From Hansfordia pulvinata (taxonomy: Eukaryota; Ascomycota; Sordariomycetes; Xylariales), in contig BJKQ01000002.1 of the NCBI GenBank assembly GCA_006538405.1, positions 3,534,001 to 3,598,000 on the forward strand: a DNA stretch of 64,000 nt. The letters are read 5' to 3'. A model generated the notes under the pieces. It did not search any database. It was not told the origin of the DNA and saw only the letters and a program-made list of their open reading frames with translations. This document shows positions 36,488 to 47,038 of this stretch, one piece after another. A program made the position numbers and the translations under genes. The first letter of the stretch is position 1. Each line of letters begins with the position of its first letter.

Positions 36488-39053
36488 TCAACCCTCCTTG
36501 ATAAACTCGGCCGCCCTCTCGGCCACGGCATACAGGGTCGCCGTCAGGTGGCCGCTCACCTGCAGGGGCAGCACCGACGCGTCGACCACGCGGAGGTTGC
36601 TCGTCCCGTACACCTTGAGCCGGGGGTCCACCACCCCGCCCAGCTCTCTCGACATCATCGCCGCCGTCGAGATGGGGTGGTTGTTTGGTGTTGCTGTGGG
36701 GGAGGGAGGGAGAGGGGAACAGCGTGTCAGTATTCCAGTCCTTCTTGTGTCTGGGCTGGGCTCGGGGACGGCCGGCCAGGGCATTGAGAAATAATAATAA
36801 TCAATCTTCAAGGAAGAATCAATGGATACTCACCTCCTTTCCGGATATAATCCACCCACTCGGCGTCCGCGGCGTCTGACGCGGGGACGCCCTCCTGCTC
36901 GGGCAGCACGAGGCTGGAGACGGGCTCCGTGTCCCAGAAGCGCCGCGATAGCCTCGACAGCGCGACCGACACGGACAGGTCGAAGTCGACGGCGAAGAAC
37001 CGCGGGTCGAGCAGCGACGACGGCGGCGACTCTTCCTCCGCCCCCGTCGTGTTATTCTTCTTCTCCCCCCAATGTGGACGCTGCCCCACGAAAAGGGCAT
37101 CGTGGCCCAGTACGCCGACACGAAGCTGCCCCCGGACGCCGACGTCAGGCTCTCGGCGACGGTCACGTTCTTGCCGAAGACGAGGTCGTGCTGCACGCGC
37201 ATGATGGCCTCGACCGCCCGGGGCTCGAGGCCTCCTCCTCCACTCCCCACTCTGGTCTCGTTGCTGCTGCCGCTGGCGAGCGCCGTCTTCCGCGCCCAGT
37301 CGGGCAGGCTGGCCAGCGACGCGGCGGCGGCCCGGCGCGCGCCCTCGTCGCCGCCGAACAGGTCGCGCGCCGTCGCGTACGTGACGTAGGGCGCCGTGGT
37401 GTTGACCGCCGCCGTCTCGTTGGCCCCCGCCGCGCTGCCGCGCAGCAGCTGCACAATGTTGGGCTGGTCCTTGAGGTGCTCGCCGACGCCGGGCAGCGGC
37501 AGGACGGGCGTGATGCCGTGGCTCTCCAGGATGCTGGTTTTGGTTGGGCACGCGTGCGTGCGAGGTTAGTCCAGTCATCAGTCATTCCAGTCGAGCTGGT
37601 TCTCAAAGCCGCCCCTCCTTCTCCCCCCAACACAGTGAGTGTGTGTGTCACAAGATGAAAAATTATCCAACTTACTGGGGATTGCCGACGCCCGACCGCT
37701 CGAGGATCAGCGGCGTCCTCAGCGCGCCCGCCGACAGGATGACCTCCCTGGCTGCGGTGATGGTGACGCGGCGGCCCGAGGCGTCCACGTATTCCACCCC
37801 CCGCGCAACCACGGGTTTCTTCTCCTTGTCTTCATCATCATTCCCTGCCGCCCCTGCTGCTGCTGCCGCTGCTGCTGCTGTTGTTGACCCGTCGTGGCTA
37901 CTACTATAACTACTACCGCCTTCGTCGTCGTCGTCGTCGTCGCCGCCCTCCCAGATGACGCGCGACACGGTCCCCTGGACGATGACGAGGTTCCCCCCCC
38001 TCGCCGCCTGGACGGGGTACAGGAACGCCGAGGCGGCGTCCTCGCGGCGGTCGGCGTCGCGGTCCACCGTCTGCGGCCAGACGGCGAACCCGCGCATCGA
38101 CCCGCCGGCGTTGACGTCGCGCACCCGCCCGTACCCCAGCGCCGCCCACGCCGCTTCCGCCAGCCCGCCCAGCGTCCCGTTGCTCAGCTCCCAGGGGAAC
38201 CCCGTCTTGAGCGGGCCGTGGCGGCCGTGCACCGACCAGCCGCCGCCGCCGCGCGGGTCCCGGTCCTCCCACGTGGCGCCGCCGAGGCGCGCCTGGGCCT
38301 CGCTGGGCGGCGTGAACGACTCGACCCCGCGGAAGTACGGCAGCAGGGCCGCCCAGTTCCAGCCCGGGTTGCCCAGGGCCTCCCACGCGTCGAACTGGGC
38401 GCTGTCGCCGCGGATGTACGTCATGCCTGTTTGTCCGTTTTTTCCCCCGCCGTCCTGGATCAGCAAGGCAAAGAGAAGATAGACAGGACAAAAAAGAAAA
38501 TAATAATAATGATAATAGAAACGTACGTCCCCCATCCCCCTCCTACTCCCCCTCTCAGGCCTGTGCCTTTTGAAGAACCAGAAAAAAAAAACCCCGAAAA
38601 AAATTGAAAAATAAAATAAAATAAAATAAAAACACCGTGAAAACTCACCGTTGATCAGGCTCGTGCCCCGTACCCCCGGCCGGCGAGGAAGGTGAGCGAC
38701 CGGCCGGCGGCGCCCGGCTGCGGGGCCGTGGGGTGCCGGTCGGTGATGTTGGTGGCGAGGGCCTGGCCGAAGGCGCTCACGCTCGCGACCAGCGGGTTGT
38801 CGCGCTCGTCGCCGCCGGGCTCCACGACGGCGACGCGCATTGCCTTGGCGCCGCCGGCGGAGGAGGAGGACAGCCGATTGGCCACCACCAGGCCGCTGGT
38901 GCCCGCGCCCACGACGATGTAGTCGTAGTCGTAGCCGTGGTCCGGGGCGGGGGCGGGGGCGGCATTGGTGAAGGCGGTGGTGAGGTACAAGGAGAAGAGG
39001 TGGAGGTGGAGGAAGTGGAAGAGGATGAGGAGGAGGGCGTATGGGCGCGCCAT
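36488..39053 (-). CDS. secreted GMC (glucose-methanol-choline) oxidoreductase, two frame breaks
   Basis: FAD-dependent extracellular oxidase or dehydrogenase of sugars or alcohols; the exact substrate is not readable. Exons: 39053-38649, 38426-37676, 37533-36834, 36693-36488; introns of 222, 142 and 140 nt with GTGAGT/GTAAGT donors, two with clear CTAAC/CTGAC branches. Signal peptide at residues 1-31. ADP-binding loop [17 protein letters not shown], then VEPGG; GMTYIRG and [11 protein letters not shown] of the FAD domain; [18 protein letters not shown] (GMC signature 2); C-terminal [20 protein letters not shown] and [20 protein letters not shown], holding both active-site His. The frame breaks twice: at a G5 run (about 38680-38684) before GTSLING, and at a G6 run (about 37070-37075) after GSVHI. 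One extra G at each restores 687 residues and correct intron phases. An acidic/Ala-rich insert (DDDDDD, about 37850-37950) is unusual. Confidence 0.88.
38613..38634. repeat. (ATAAA)n array within GMC intron 1
   Basis: Four tandem AAAAT-type units inside the 222-nt first intron, reading as TTTTA on the coding strand. Confidence 0.8.
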
Positions 39054-40148
39054 TGTGTCCAGAGTGCTGCTACTGTATGAGAAGGTGATGATGATGGCTG
39101 TACTCGGGTGGGCGCCCCCTGTGTAGAACGGAGTGAGAGGGGCCCGGGCGATTCCCCCGAACGGTTCCTGAGGCGGTATGATACTGATGATGATGATGAT
39201 GATGGTGATAACGATTCAAATAACAAAAGCCGACAATAATGATGGCCTGCTCACGGCAACGCGGGGGTGATGAGCGCGTGTCGTCAGGCCTCTTCTCTGT
39301 GTGACCGTGATAGGATACTATGTTTCCAGGATTGGTGGTGACTTGAGCAGTCTGAGCCACACTCACACACACACCCCGTGAAAGCAGTGGGAAGTAGATA
39401 ACGTAGGTATAGGTAGTAGGTAAGTAAAAATACCCAATGTAAATAAAAGCTATGGACGATGCAAAAGTAGGTAGGTACGTAAGGTAAGGTTAGGTAGGTA
39501 GGGTAAGGCAGGTAATATACAGTAGGTAGGTAGGAAAATACTCCCGTCCCTTCTCCATGGGGACACGAGGAAATCCAGTCCTGATACCGTGATGGAGCTG
39601 ATGCCGTGATGGAGGTACAGTAGGTACTCGTACGGGCATGCTCGACCTCAGGTGACGGGCCAGTGCTCCGGCGCCACTCCGGACGCACGCATCACGGCAG
39701 GGCGCAACCGCCCTCGCGGCGTATTTCGTAATTCTGCCCGCAGCCGAAGCCCGCTCAGGTGATGAGATAGAGAGGCATCACCGCCCCTCCACTCCCCCGG
39801 CCGATCCAGAGATGTGCGTACCTACCGTACATGTACCGGTGCCGCGTATTGTAAACGGCCCGATAGGTGCGAGGTAGACGCCAATCAACCGTCGTTCCCG
39901 GTCGTTAGCCTGGCCGCCGCCGCCCACTAACGGTGCTACTCTCGCGTTTCCGTTAGTGAACCTGGGGAAGAGCCCGACTGCCACCATGCGCCGGCGACCT
40001 CAGCTCCCCCCGCAAGCCCCGGGTGGGTGGTCCCTGTCTGTCCACCGAGACGCCAATGTGGCCGTGGCCGTGACTGTGGCTGGATGGGTGATTGAATGGA
40101 TGGATGGATACGCCCGTCGGTAGAGACGCGCAGCGGCAGCTCGCTCGC
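39054..40148. other. intergenic, TAGGTA-rich
   Basis: Promoter side of the GMC gene and 3' flank of the ribonuclease gene. Between 39405 and 39535 there is a dense cluster of GTAGGTA, GGTAGG and AAGGTA elements. TACTCGTA is at 39625-39632. A GATGAT repeat lies at about 39185-39205. No gene seen. Confidence 0.65.
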
Positions 40149-40813
40149 TCACCACGTCGCTGCTCCTCCATTCTTGTCCTTCTTGTTCTTCTTGTTCTTC
40201 GCCGGCACCAACTGGAACCCGTCGTCGTCGACCTCCGGCGCCGTCGTCCGGAACAGGCTCTCCTTGCACGGCACAAACGACCGTTTTCCGCCCGGGTGCA
40301 CCATGACCCCCGCGTACCTCCCGAGCGTGTCGATCAGGACGCGCGCGGGGCCCGGCTTCTGGCTCGGGCTCCGGAAGGCCGTGTTGCGCAGCAGCGGAAA
40401 CTCCCACCACTGCCCCGCCCTGCTGACAAGGCCCTCGTGGTTGTAGAAAATGTGCGGCCATTCCGTCAACTCGCCTGCGAAGGAGACAAGGCTCTGCCGT
40501 CAGCCTAGGAAAAGAGAAAGAAACGGTGGGCAAGGCCTGCTGCTGCTGCTGCTGCTGCTGCCGCCGCCGCCGCCGCCGTCGTCGTCGTCGACTCACCTTC
40601 GCTTTTCTGTTCGATGCGTTTGCTGGCCTTGAGCAGCTTGAGGGTTTCATCCACGGCCGCCTCAATGTCGCTTTTCTCGTACTTCTCTCCGTCACAGTTG
40701 CACCGGTCCGGAAGGTCTTCGCCGCGCGGCACCAGAGCCCGCGCCTGCACGAGGGAGACGACGAGGCAGGCCGCGAGGAGCGCCGAGGCGAGCCAGTTCT
40801 GCGTGGATTTCAT
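40149..40813 (-). CDS. secreted ribonuclease of the RNase T1/F1/N1 family
   Basis: Family: small secreted guanyl-specific RNases that cleave single-stranded RNA. ATG 40813, intron 40475-40596 (GTGAGT...CAG, branch CTGAC), stop TGA 40149-40151, 180 residues. Signal peptide 1-25. The conserved core runs from Trp78-Pro79-His80 through WWEFP (Glu97) and PARVLI (Arg117) to VHPGG (His132) and Cys142. Compared with RNase T1, His40, Glu58, Arg77 and His92 all have counterparts, but the Tyr38 position is Trp78. Cys38 or Cys40 with Cys142 could form the terminal disulfide. A Lys-rich tail (about 163-175) extends beyond the usual end. The intron is largely triplet repeats (CGA, CGG, CAG). Such proteins act in nutrition, defence or host interaction in fungi; which one applies here is not readable. 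Confidence 0.85.
40541..40590. repeat. triplet repeats CTG, CCG, TCG inside ribonuclease intron
   Basis: Three adjoining trinucleotide arrays (CTG, then CCG, then TCG on the plus strand) make up about 50 of the 122 intron bases, close to the donor. Confidence 0.9.
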
Positions 40814-43248
40814 GATTGTGTTAGACTCCAGGTCAGACCCGCAGACCCAACGCCCTCTTCAATGCGGAGGTGGTGGTGCTTGATGGTTTTTTTTTTCTTC
40901 TTTTTTTCTTCTTCGGCCTAGGAGGTGCTGGCTTGACATGCTGGCTTGACATACCTTCATCTTGTATAGAGACAAAAAGAGGCCGACCAGCGCGCCGAGT
41001 CAACCAAGGTAGGCTTGGATAAGTTGGGTAACGCAGCGGTAGATGATAAGTAAGGTAGGTATGTAGGTGCCCTTGCTGAACAATTCCTACATTGGCTGCT
41101 TTGCCGACAGGCGGTCCGCGGATTTTCCAATGGCGCCCGGTCGATGTGCTGTGTGCCGGCGACTATCACGCTGTTTATTCACCCGGCTCGTTCAAGTAAA
41201 GTAGGTGGTAGTGAGAGTATATGTGCGTCGACGAGGACAGAAGCAAGCAAGCAAGCAAGCAAGCAAGTAGCCCGCCGAAGCCAAGCAATCCGCAATCTCG
41301 GCCCAAAGCAAGGCTTCGGGCGTATCCTGTGGTGTTGCCTACAGCTTGCCAGAATCCCTTCTGGCCGAACAGGCCGCAGCCTGGCTGGCATGCCTCTATT
41401 ATAAGTACGAGCCAGATTCCGGGGGCGAGCGAGGGGGGGAGGGGGGGTGCGTGCCTGGCTGGACTCCCGTCAGGTGGGTGTGCCACACAGCCGTGGCTGA
41501 GAACCCCATGCTGGCAACCGACCGGGGTCTCCCTCTTAAGGCCGGAGAATGCCACGGCCACTGCCGCTGTCGATCACCAGCAGACGACAAATATGGGGGC
41601 GAGGGCGAGCCAAGTCCAGCCACTGGTGACTTATTGCAGTCTTCTCTTTAGGGGGGCGTGTGTCCGGATCCATCGCCTTGTTTTGTTTGGGTCGTGGTTG
41701 ACCAGGAATGGGGCAGAGCCTCACAGACGGACCCGACACTGCCGCCACGACGGCGAGGCTACCAACAGACAGACGGCGGCGGCGGCGCGCGAAGGCGGAA
41801 TCCAGCCAGAAACGGGCACCGTAGAAAAGTGCCTAACAGTTATTACTCGTAGGCCTCGCGAGCGTGGAAGCTGCCGAGAAGGAAGGTGAGTGGAGGGAGG
41901 CGTGTTGGGGCCCACCGACCCACCAAAGTCGTGATCCTCTTCAGGTCAAACCGCCTCTCGAGCAGCTTTCAGCCGAGCGGGCGAGGCTGAACTCGGCAAC
42001 ATGGCAAACGTCCCGATGCCCCCCCCCCCCCCCCCCCCCCCCACCCTTTCCGAATCAATGGCGGCAATCTAGTCCCAGGAATAGAAACCACACGGCACGA
42101 GTTGGGGATGAAATCAGAACGGCCAACTACCTACTTACATGTACCTACTTCCAGACCTGAGGTCTGCCCTCGTCTTCGGGATCTGACGAGACGGGATTGA
42201 ACGGGTGGTGTGAGGTTAGGTTATGTCAAGTAATGTTTTCTAAGCGGTACATACCGTAGGTGGGTGATTAGTACTGTAAGGTAGGTATCTGCCTACCCAT
42301 GAACCCACTCCACTCTATGAGGTCGAGTGCTACTCGTATTTCCTATTGAGTTCAACGTCGCGACAGGTGACCAGCCGTGAGTCTGATGCGATGCCCGCGT
42401 CAGAACTCAATCGCGATACCTCTCCTTTTCTTCTTCCAAGGTTCTTCCCCATTCTGTGGCGACAAGCTGACACAAGGGTGCATCTTCCGATATGCGCGCG
42501 CGAGGGTACAATTGGGCTCCGGATCCATTCCTTTCGTCATGGGCGGTTGTCGGGTCGCCCTGGTGCCTGCGTCAGTGGACTCGAGGCCTGAAAGCGCACG
42601 TGGGATTCCCCAAGGATCGACGAGGTGGCGATTCAATGTAGCCTTAAAGCTTGGTCAGTACCTTAATAACATTGAAGCCCATCCCGCCAGCATTGAACAT
42701 GACTGAACTGTCATCATCCATGCAAGTTGTGCAGGAAGACGGGTGCCTAATGAGCAGGTACCTCCTACCTACACACCAAAGTAAGGTATGCATGAATCTA
42801 TGTCAAGTGAACAATGTATCCGGCCGATTACCAACAACCTTATAAAACCTTATCTCATACATCGAATGTATATCGACATTGAAATCATCTAGATCCACCT
42901 GTTGCGTACCTAGGTGTAGTTAGGTTTCTTGAGCCGTTCGACAGATGCAACCTGTATTAAAGTCGTACTCTGTTTAAAAGAGCATAACATGAATTAGGCC
43001 AGCCATTCACCAACGTGGATGGAACCCGGTAAAACGTACGTGCGCGGTGGCGGGAGGTAAGGCAGTCCATTAGCGATTAGGTAAGGTACCTAAGTGTGCC
43101 GGAGGGGATCCATCGTGCCATTGAAACCACCCGCTCCTCCGCGTATTAACCCCACCGTTGATTCCATCCGTTTGCCGTCCTGGCGCCCGCACTCTCCCAT
43201 CAATCGACTCGAGCAGCAACCGCATCGTATGTGTGTCTGTCCTGCACC
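40814..43248. other. intergenic with C24 run and AAGC repeat
   Basis: Separates divergent ribonuclease and Hri1-like genes, so it carries both promoters. A T/C-rich tract lies close to the ribonuclease start (about 40889-40915). Further features: an AAGC repeat (41241-41267), C24 (42019-42042), TACTCGTA at 41844 and 42331, and TAGGTA elements at about 41050-41065, 42125-42150, 42235-42295 and 42755-42785. No gene seen. Confidence 0.6.
42019..42042. repeat. C24 homopolymer
   Basis: Uninterrupted run of 24 C, one of several very long G/C homopolymers in the non-coding part of the window. Confidence 0.95.
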
Positions 43249-44162
43249 ATGGCCTCCATCTCCAGACGCCAATACATCCGCTGGGGCTCCGAACCCGCCA
43301 GCGAGCCCACCTCGACGACGGTGCTGACCTCGCCCGAGCGCCGTTTCGTCGACATTCGCATCCTGCACGCCGCTCCAGAAGGCCAAGGTGAGCCGCTCCC
43401 CTCACCTTGCTGCGTGCCCATACGTATTGCCACACCACAGCCGCCGTGCTAGCGGGCTTTGACCACGCCCTCCCCGCCACTGACGGCAATGCAATACCCC
43501 CCCCAGATACTCATAGCTGTGGCGACACAAGCGACGACGCCGGCGGCGGCCAGGTGCCGCTCTCCCGCCTCGACTGGGCCTTTGCGGGCCACTCACACTC
43601 GCAGCCTCGCGACCGCCATTCCTCCACCACCCACACCGTCTGGCGCCACTTTGTCGACTCGCGCACCCGGCACCCGGAGGCCGTGGTGGACCAGGCTGAC
43701 ATCATTGGTGGTGGCGGCGACGACCACGACCACGACCGCGACCACGACCCCGGCCTGGCCCTCGAGCGTGGCCGCATGGTCAACCCGGCCACGGGCATCG
43801 AGACTGCGTACGAGGAGGCGTGGCGCGACTGCCACCCAGACAGGCTGCCGCACCACCGCGGCTACGACTGCGCCGTCCTCGAGCTCTGCGACGACGCCAG
43901 CGCCGCCCGCGGCCTCGTCGTGCTCCTCGGCCGCCTTTGCCAGGGCGTCATGCGCCTCGGCGACCGCTTCGGCCTCGAACAGTGGGAATGGCGGGACGAG
44001 CTCGGCTGGGCCCGACAGCACCGCCTCGGCGATCTCGTTCTGCCTTGCTCCCAGGCCGCAGCGGCCGTCGTGGCCGGAGAGCTGGAACCCGGGGCATCCC
44101 TCACCGCTGGTGGCCACTCATGGACTGTCGCCGAGATCTCAAGGTTCTCACCTGAGCTCTGA
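43249..44162 (+). CDS. Hri1-like protein
   Basis: Resembles the fungal Hri1 family; yeast Hri1 binds the kinase Hrr25 and is otherwise poorly understood. ATG 43249 (CACCATGG), exon 1 43249-43387, exon 2 43507-44162, 264 residues. Exon 1 begins SRRQYIRWGSEPASEP and has FVDIRIL. Exon 2 carries LSRLDWAFAG, WRHFVDSRT, LERGRMVNPATGIETAYEE, RLCQGVMRLGDRFGLEQWEW and a final GHSWTVAEISR, matching the two-lobed barrel pattern of the family. The intron is drawn as 43388-43506 (GTGAGC...CAG) because a CACTGAC branch precedes that acceptor. A second acceptor at 43438-43440 would leave a 53-nt intron and add 22 residues in the same frame. His/Asp repeats (about 43720-43750) expand one loop. Confidence 0.85.
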
Positions 44163-45023
44163 GGCAACCACTTTCAGTGGGGCGCTCGCAGCTCCTCTCG
44201 CCACCGTCGACCCGTACCTCGCAGACGGGACCCTGGGGCACCCCGGCAGCAGCTTGCCGCTTCCTCGCCAGCACCGCGGCAAAGGCTCAGCTGGTGGCGT
44301 GCACATCGTCAACTACAAATCGTCGACTACGCACGTTAATCAGCTCGCCCGAGACCTCACAATGGACCATATGGCGAAAGGCACACAAGCCTTCCAGAGC
44401 GCAACAAAGAAGGACGTGAACGAGCTGATAGGCACAGGCTTTCGGCTTTCAACTTCTTTCGGCCTGCAGTGACTCCCCCCCACGATTGATCTCGGCTTGC
44501 TTGTGTTCCACCCGGCCCGGCGCGCATGGGTCAACCTGCTCTAGCTAGGCTACAGGCGACGCTGCAGTCGGGCTGGTCATAGTTGCGCCAGAACACAGGA
44601 CGTGGCGGCTTTGAGTCGGAAGAATGCGAGATGCTTAGTATGCTGGTAAAGAGACCCGGCTGGGCATTGTGTCGACCAAGGCGCCTCGTTGTGGCCGTGC
44701 TTTGCCCATTGTCTTTGCCTCGTGAAAGGCGTTTGTTCATGGCGACGAGGGTCACATGCAGATTTAAGTCGCGGACCGCTTCGCGCAGAGGCCTTCCCCT
44801 GGTCCAATACCACAGTCACCTAATCTCAATCCGGCACCGGCGCATCGCTTCCTGATCTTGAAAATTCTCTCCTTGCTCCGGTAGCAAGGTGCAGCAGACC
44901 AAGTTGTCTTGCGCCTCCGCTTCATTTTCCCGCCTTTGGCAGATTCTCCAGGCCGGCTGCTGGCAGGTCTCTCACCGGTAAGTTCTCGCTTGCAAGGACG
45001 AAAGGACGGGGGAGAGCATCGCC
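44163..45023. other. intergenic
   Basis: Downstream of the Hri1-like stop. A frame that overlaps the Hri1 exon runs on to 44472, but has no recognisable domain and is treated as 3' UTR. Nothing else seen. Confidence 0.5.
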
Positions 45024-45662
45024 ATGTTCGTCTCCCTACGCCGCGCGCTGTCCCTCCCGCGCCGCGCCGACACCCCCAAGAGAACAACCACCCTGCGGAA
45101 CCCCGACTCGGGCTGCGAAGGTGAGTATACCCGCGCGAGCCCCCTGCGGCAGTCGCAACCGCAGCAAGCCGGCGGGAAGGGCTCCGTGGTGCGGCTTGGG
45201 TGCTTCAGGTACCTGCACCACGCGGTGACCGACGGCGAGGGCGACGGCGACGGCGACGGCCTGTGCGTCTGCCCGCGGCTGGCACCGGAGGAGCTCCAGC
45301 GCCAGGTCGCCGCTGCCATCAGCGCCCTGCGCGACTCCGGCGATGGCGACGTCGACACATGTAGCGACATTGTTGACATGGTCGTCCTGAGGCTCGCCCT
45401 GGGCATGCCCCTGGTCTCTGCCTCTGACGACGGCGCTGTCCCACCGCCACCGAGCCCGACCTCTCCCGCCGCCGCCGCCGCCTCGCCCGGCTGCGAGCAG
45501 GGGGCCATGCCGCAGAGGCTGTCGCAGACGCTCGAGTTCTTCCCGCGCATCCAGGGCGACGATTACGCGTCCGAGATGCCGGTGGCCGCAGCCGCGGACC
45601 GTGACGACAGCGACAGCAGCGGAGCCGCGGAGCGACACACCCAGCCTGCCGGGCAACAGTAG
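45024..45662 (+). CDS. hypothetical protein, 212 residues
   Basis: Unrecognised. A GC-rich open frame from ATG 45024 (ATCGCCATGT context). The first 25 residues are basic (FVSLRRALSLPRRADTPKR) and could be a mitochondrial or nuclear signal. The centre has a Gly/Asp repeat (GEGDGDGDG), then a likely helical stretch (APEELQRQVAAAISALRD and DIVDMVVLRLALGM), then Pro/Ala-rich and acidic tails. A perfect GTGAGT lies inside the frame at about 45120. The acceptors I checked downstream give early stops or another frame, so I keep the unspliced reading. Codon use resembles the confirmed genes, but without a domain it may still be a chance GC-rich frame. Confidence 0.4.
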   Translation: MFVSLRRALSLPRRADTPKRTTTLRNPDSGCEGEYTRASPLRQSQPQQAGGKGSVVRLGCFRYLHHAVTDGEGDGDGDGLCVCPRLAPEELQRQVAAAISALRDSGDGDVDTCSDIVDMVVLRLALGMPLVSASDDGAVPPPPSPTSPAAAAASPGCEQGAMPQRLSQTLEFFPRIQGDDYASEMPVAAAADRDDSDSSGAAERHTQPAGQQ

Positions 45663-47038
45663 GAGGGCACTATTCTCATGTCGACAAGGTAAGGGGCTGC
45701 TTTCCGTGCTTGGACGCGCTCGGCTCGCTTGCGAGCTGCCCGTGCAGTGCATGGGCCCGCGGCGTGCCAGAGGTTGAGTATTGCCGTCAGTAGTCAAAAG
45801 GGCCGAGTAAACCTTCCTCCCCTCCCTACATTTTTTCACTGCATTTGGTTGGCGATAAGAGTAGATGCCGATAGTTTAGATACCCTACTTGCGAACCAGC
45901 AAGCTAGATACGAGCCAAGAATCTCAGGGCAGAAATAGACGTCGTCTCTTGAATACAGGGGACCATCGTCACCCCCCTCCCTCCCCTTTTTGCCACGCTC
46001 TCTGTTCCCACTCCGCCTGCCACCTCGGGGCCGCCAGGAACGAGAAATACCAACCAAACACATGCGGTCGCCAAGTCACAGCCCTGTCGCCAGCTGTGCG
46101 GTGCAAGGAAATCGCCTCCACTCGAGCGTGTCAAGATTTGGAAATTCCAAAAAAAAAAAAAAAAACCCACTCGCCACCACCCCATGCACACAATTAACCT
46201 CCTTTCCTCAGCTCTTCTCTTTCAGGGAAGAATGTCTTTCAGCAGCGCCCCCCCCCCCCTCCCCCGCGCGACGCTTTCTTTGGCACACAACCAAACCAGG
46301 TATCTCAGCTGGAAAGGGACACAAATGCCATGCCCATAATGCCGCCGCCCCCCCCCCCCCCCCCCCGCCTCGAATCTCAGCTGAGACATCACATCTAATG
46401 CCAAGAGTCGAGTTTTCATGGAAACCCCCCCCTGGTAGGTAAAGTTGCTCGGGCTATTGGATGGTATGTACGTATACATTTCACTGCAGAACGGCTTACG
46501 CCCCAGCGCCGCTCGCAGCAGCAGCACGCGAATATGACAGCACATGCACGATCCGATATCCATGCTCCTGCCCGGTCTACTTTTCGCGACTGCGAGGAAA
46601 GGGGGTCGGGGGGGCGTATGCGCCGGGTATTCGACTGAACAAAGCCCGCTTCGACCTTTCTAACAAAGCTCGCAAGGATTAAATGGGGAGCGAGGCCGCT
46701 GCTGGTAGGCTAAGTGAGATACGCACCCGCGGAGAGAGTTCTCGCTGTCTCTTCATCGCTGTTGCTGTGCGGGGCAGAGACTCCCCGAGTATTCCGCGTC
46801 CGGGAGCCTTTGATAGACAAGTTCGGTCGATGCGACGCGAAAACACTCTGTAAGTTGTAGGTCTGGAGACGAGGTAGCGGGCTTTTCATACGAACGTTCA
46901 CGCGATATACCGGCCCAGAGCCGCCATGCACAAGTCACTCAGCACGTCCATGCAGGCTTGAACTAATATTTTTTCTCTTTTTCACAGTATTTCAGTACTT
47001 TGATGACCTAATCACCGATTCCTTGACTCAGACCCCTG
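45663..47038. other. intergenic with homopolymer runs
   Basis: Contains A17 (46149-46165), a C-rich tract (about 46249-46265) and C19 (46348-46366). No coding frame with support. Confidence 0.6.

Noticed and set aside
37072..37204. Possible extra intron in GMC exon 3 to explain the frame change
   Set aside because: No donor/acceptor pair of the right phase lies between GSVHI and LLDPRFF; one missing G explains it better.
43459..44472. 337-codon frame overlapping the Hri1-like exon
   Set aside because: Shifted-frame shadow; the part beyond 44162 is not recognisable and has no separate start.
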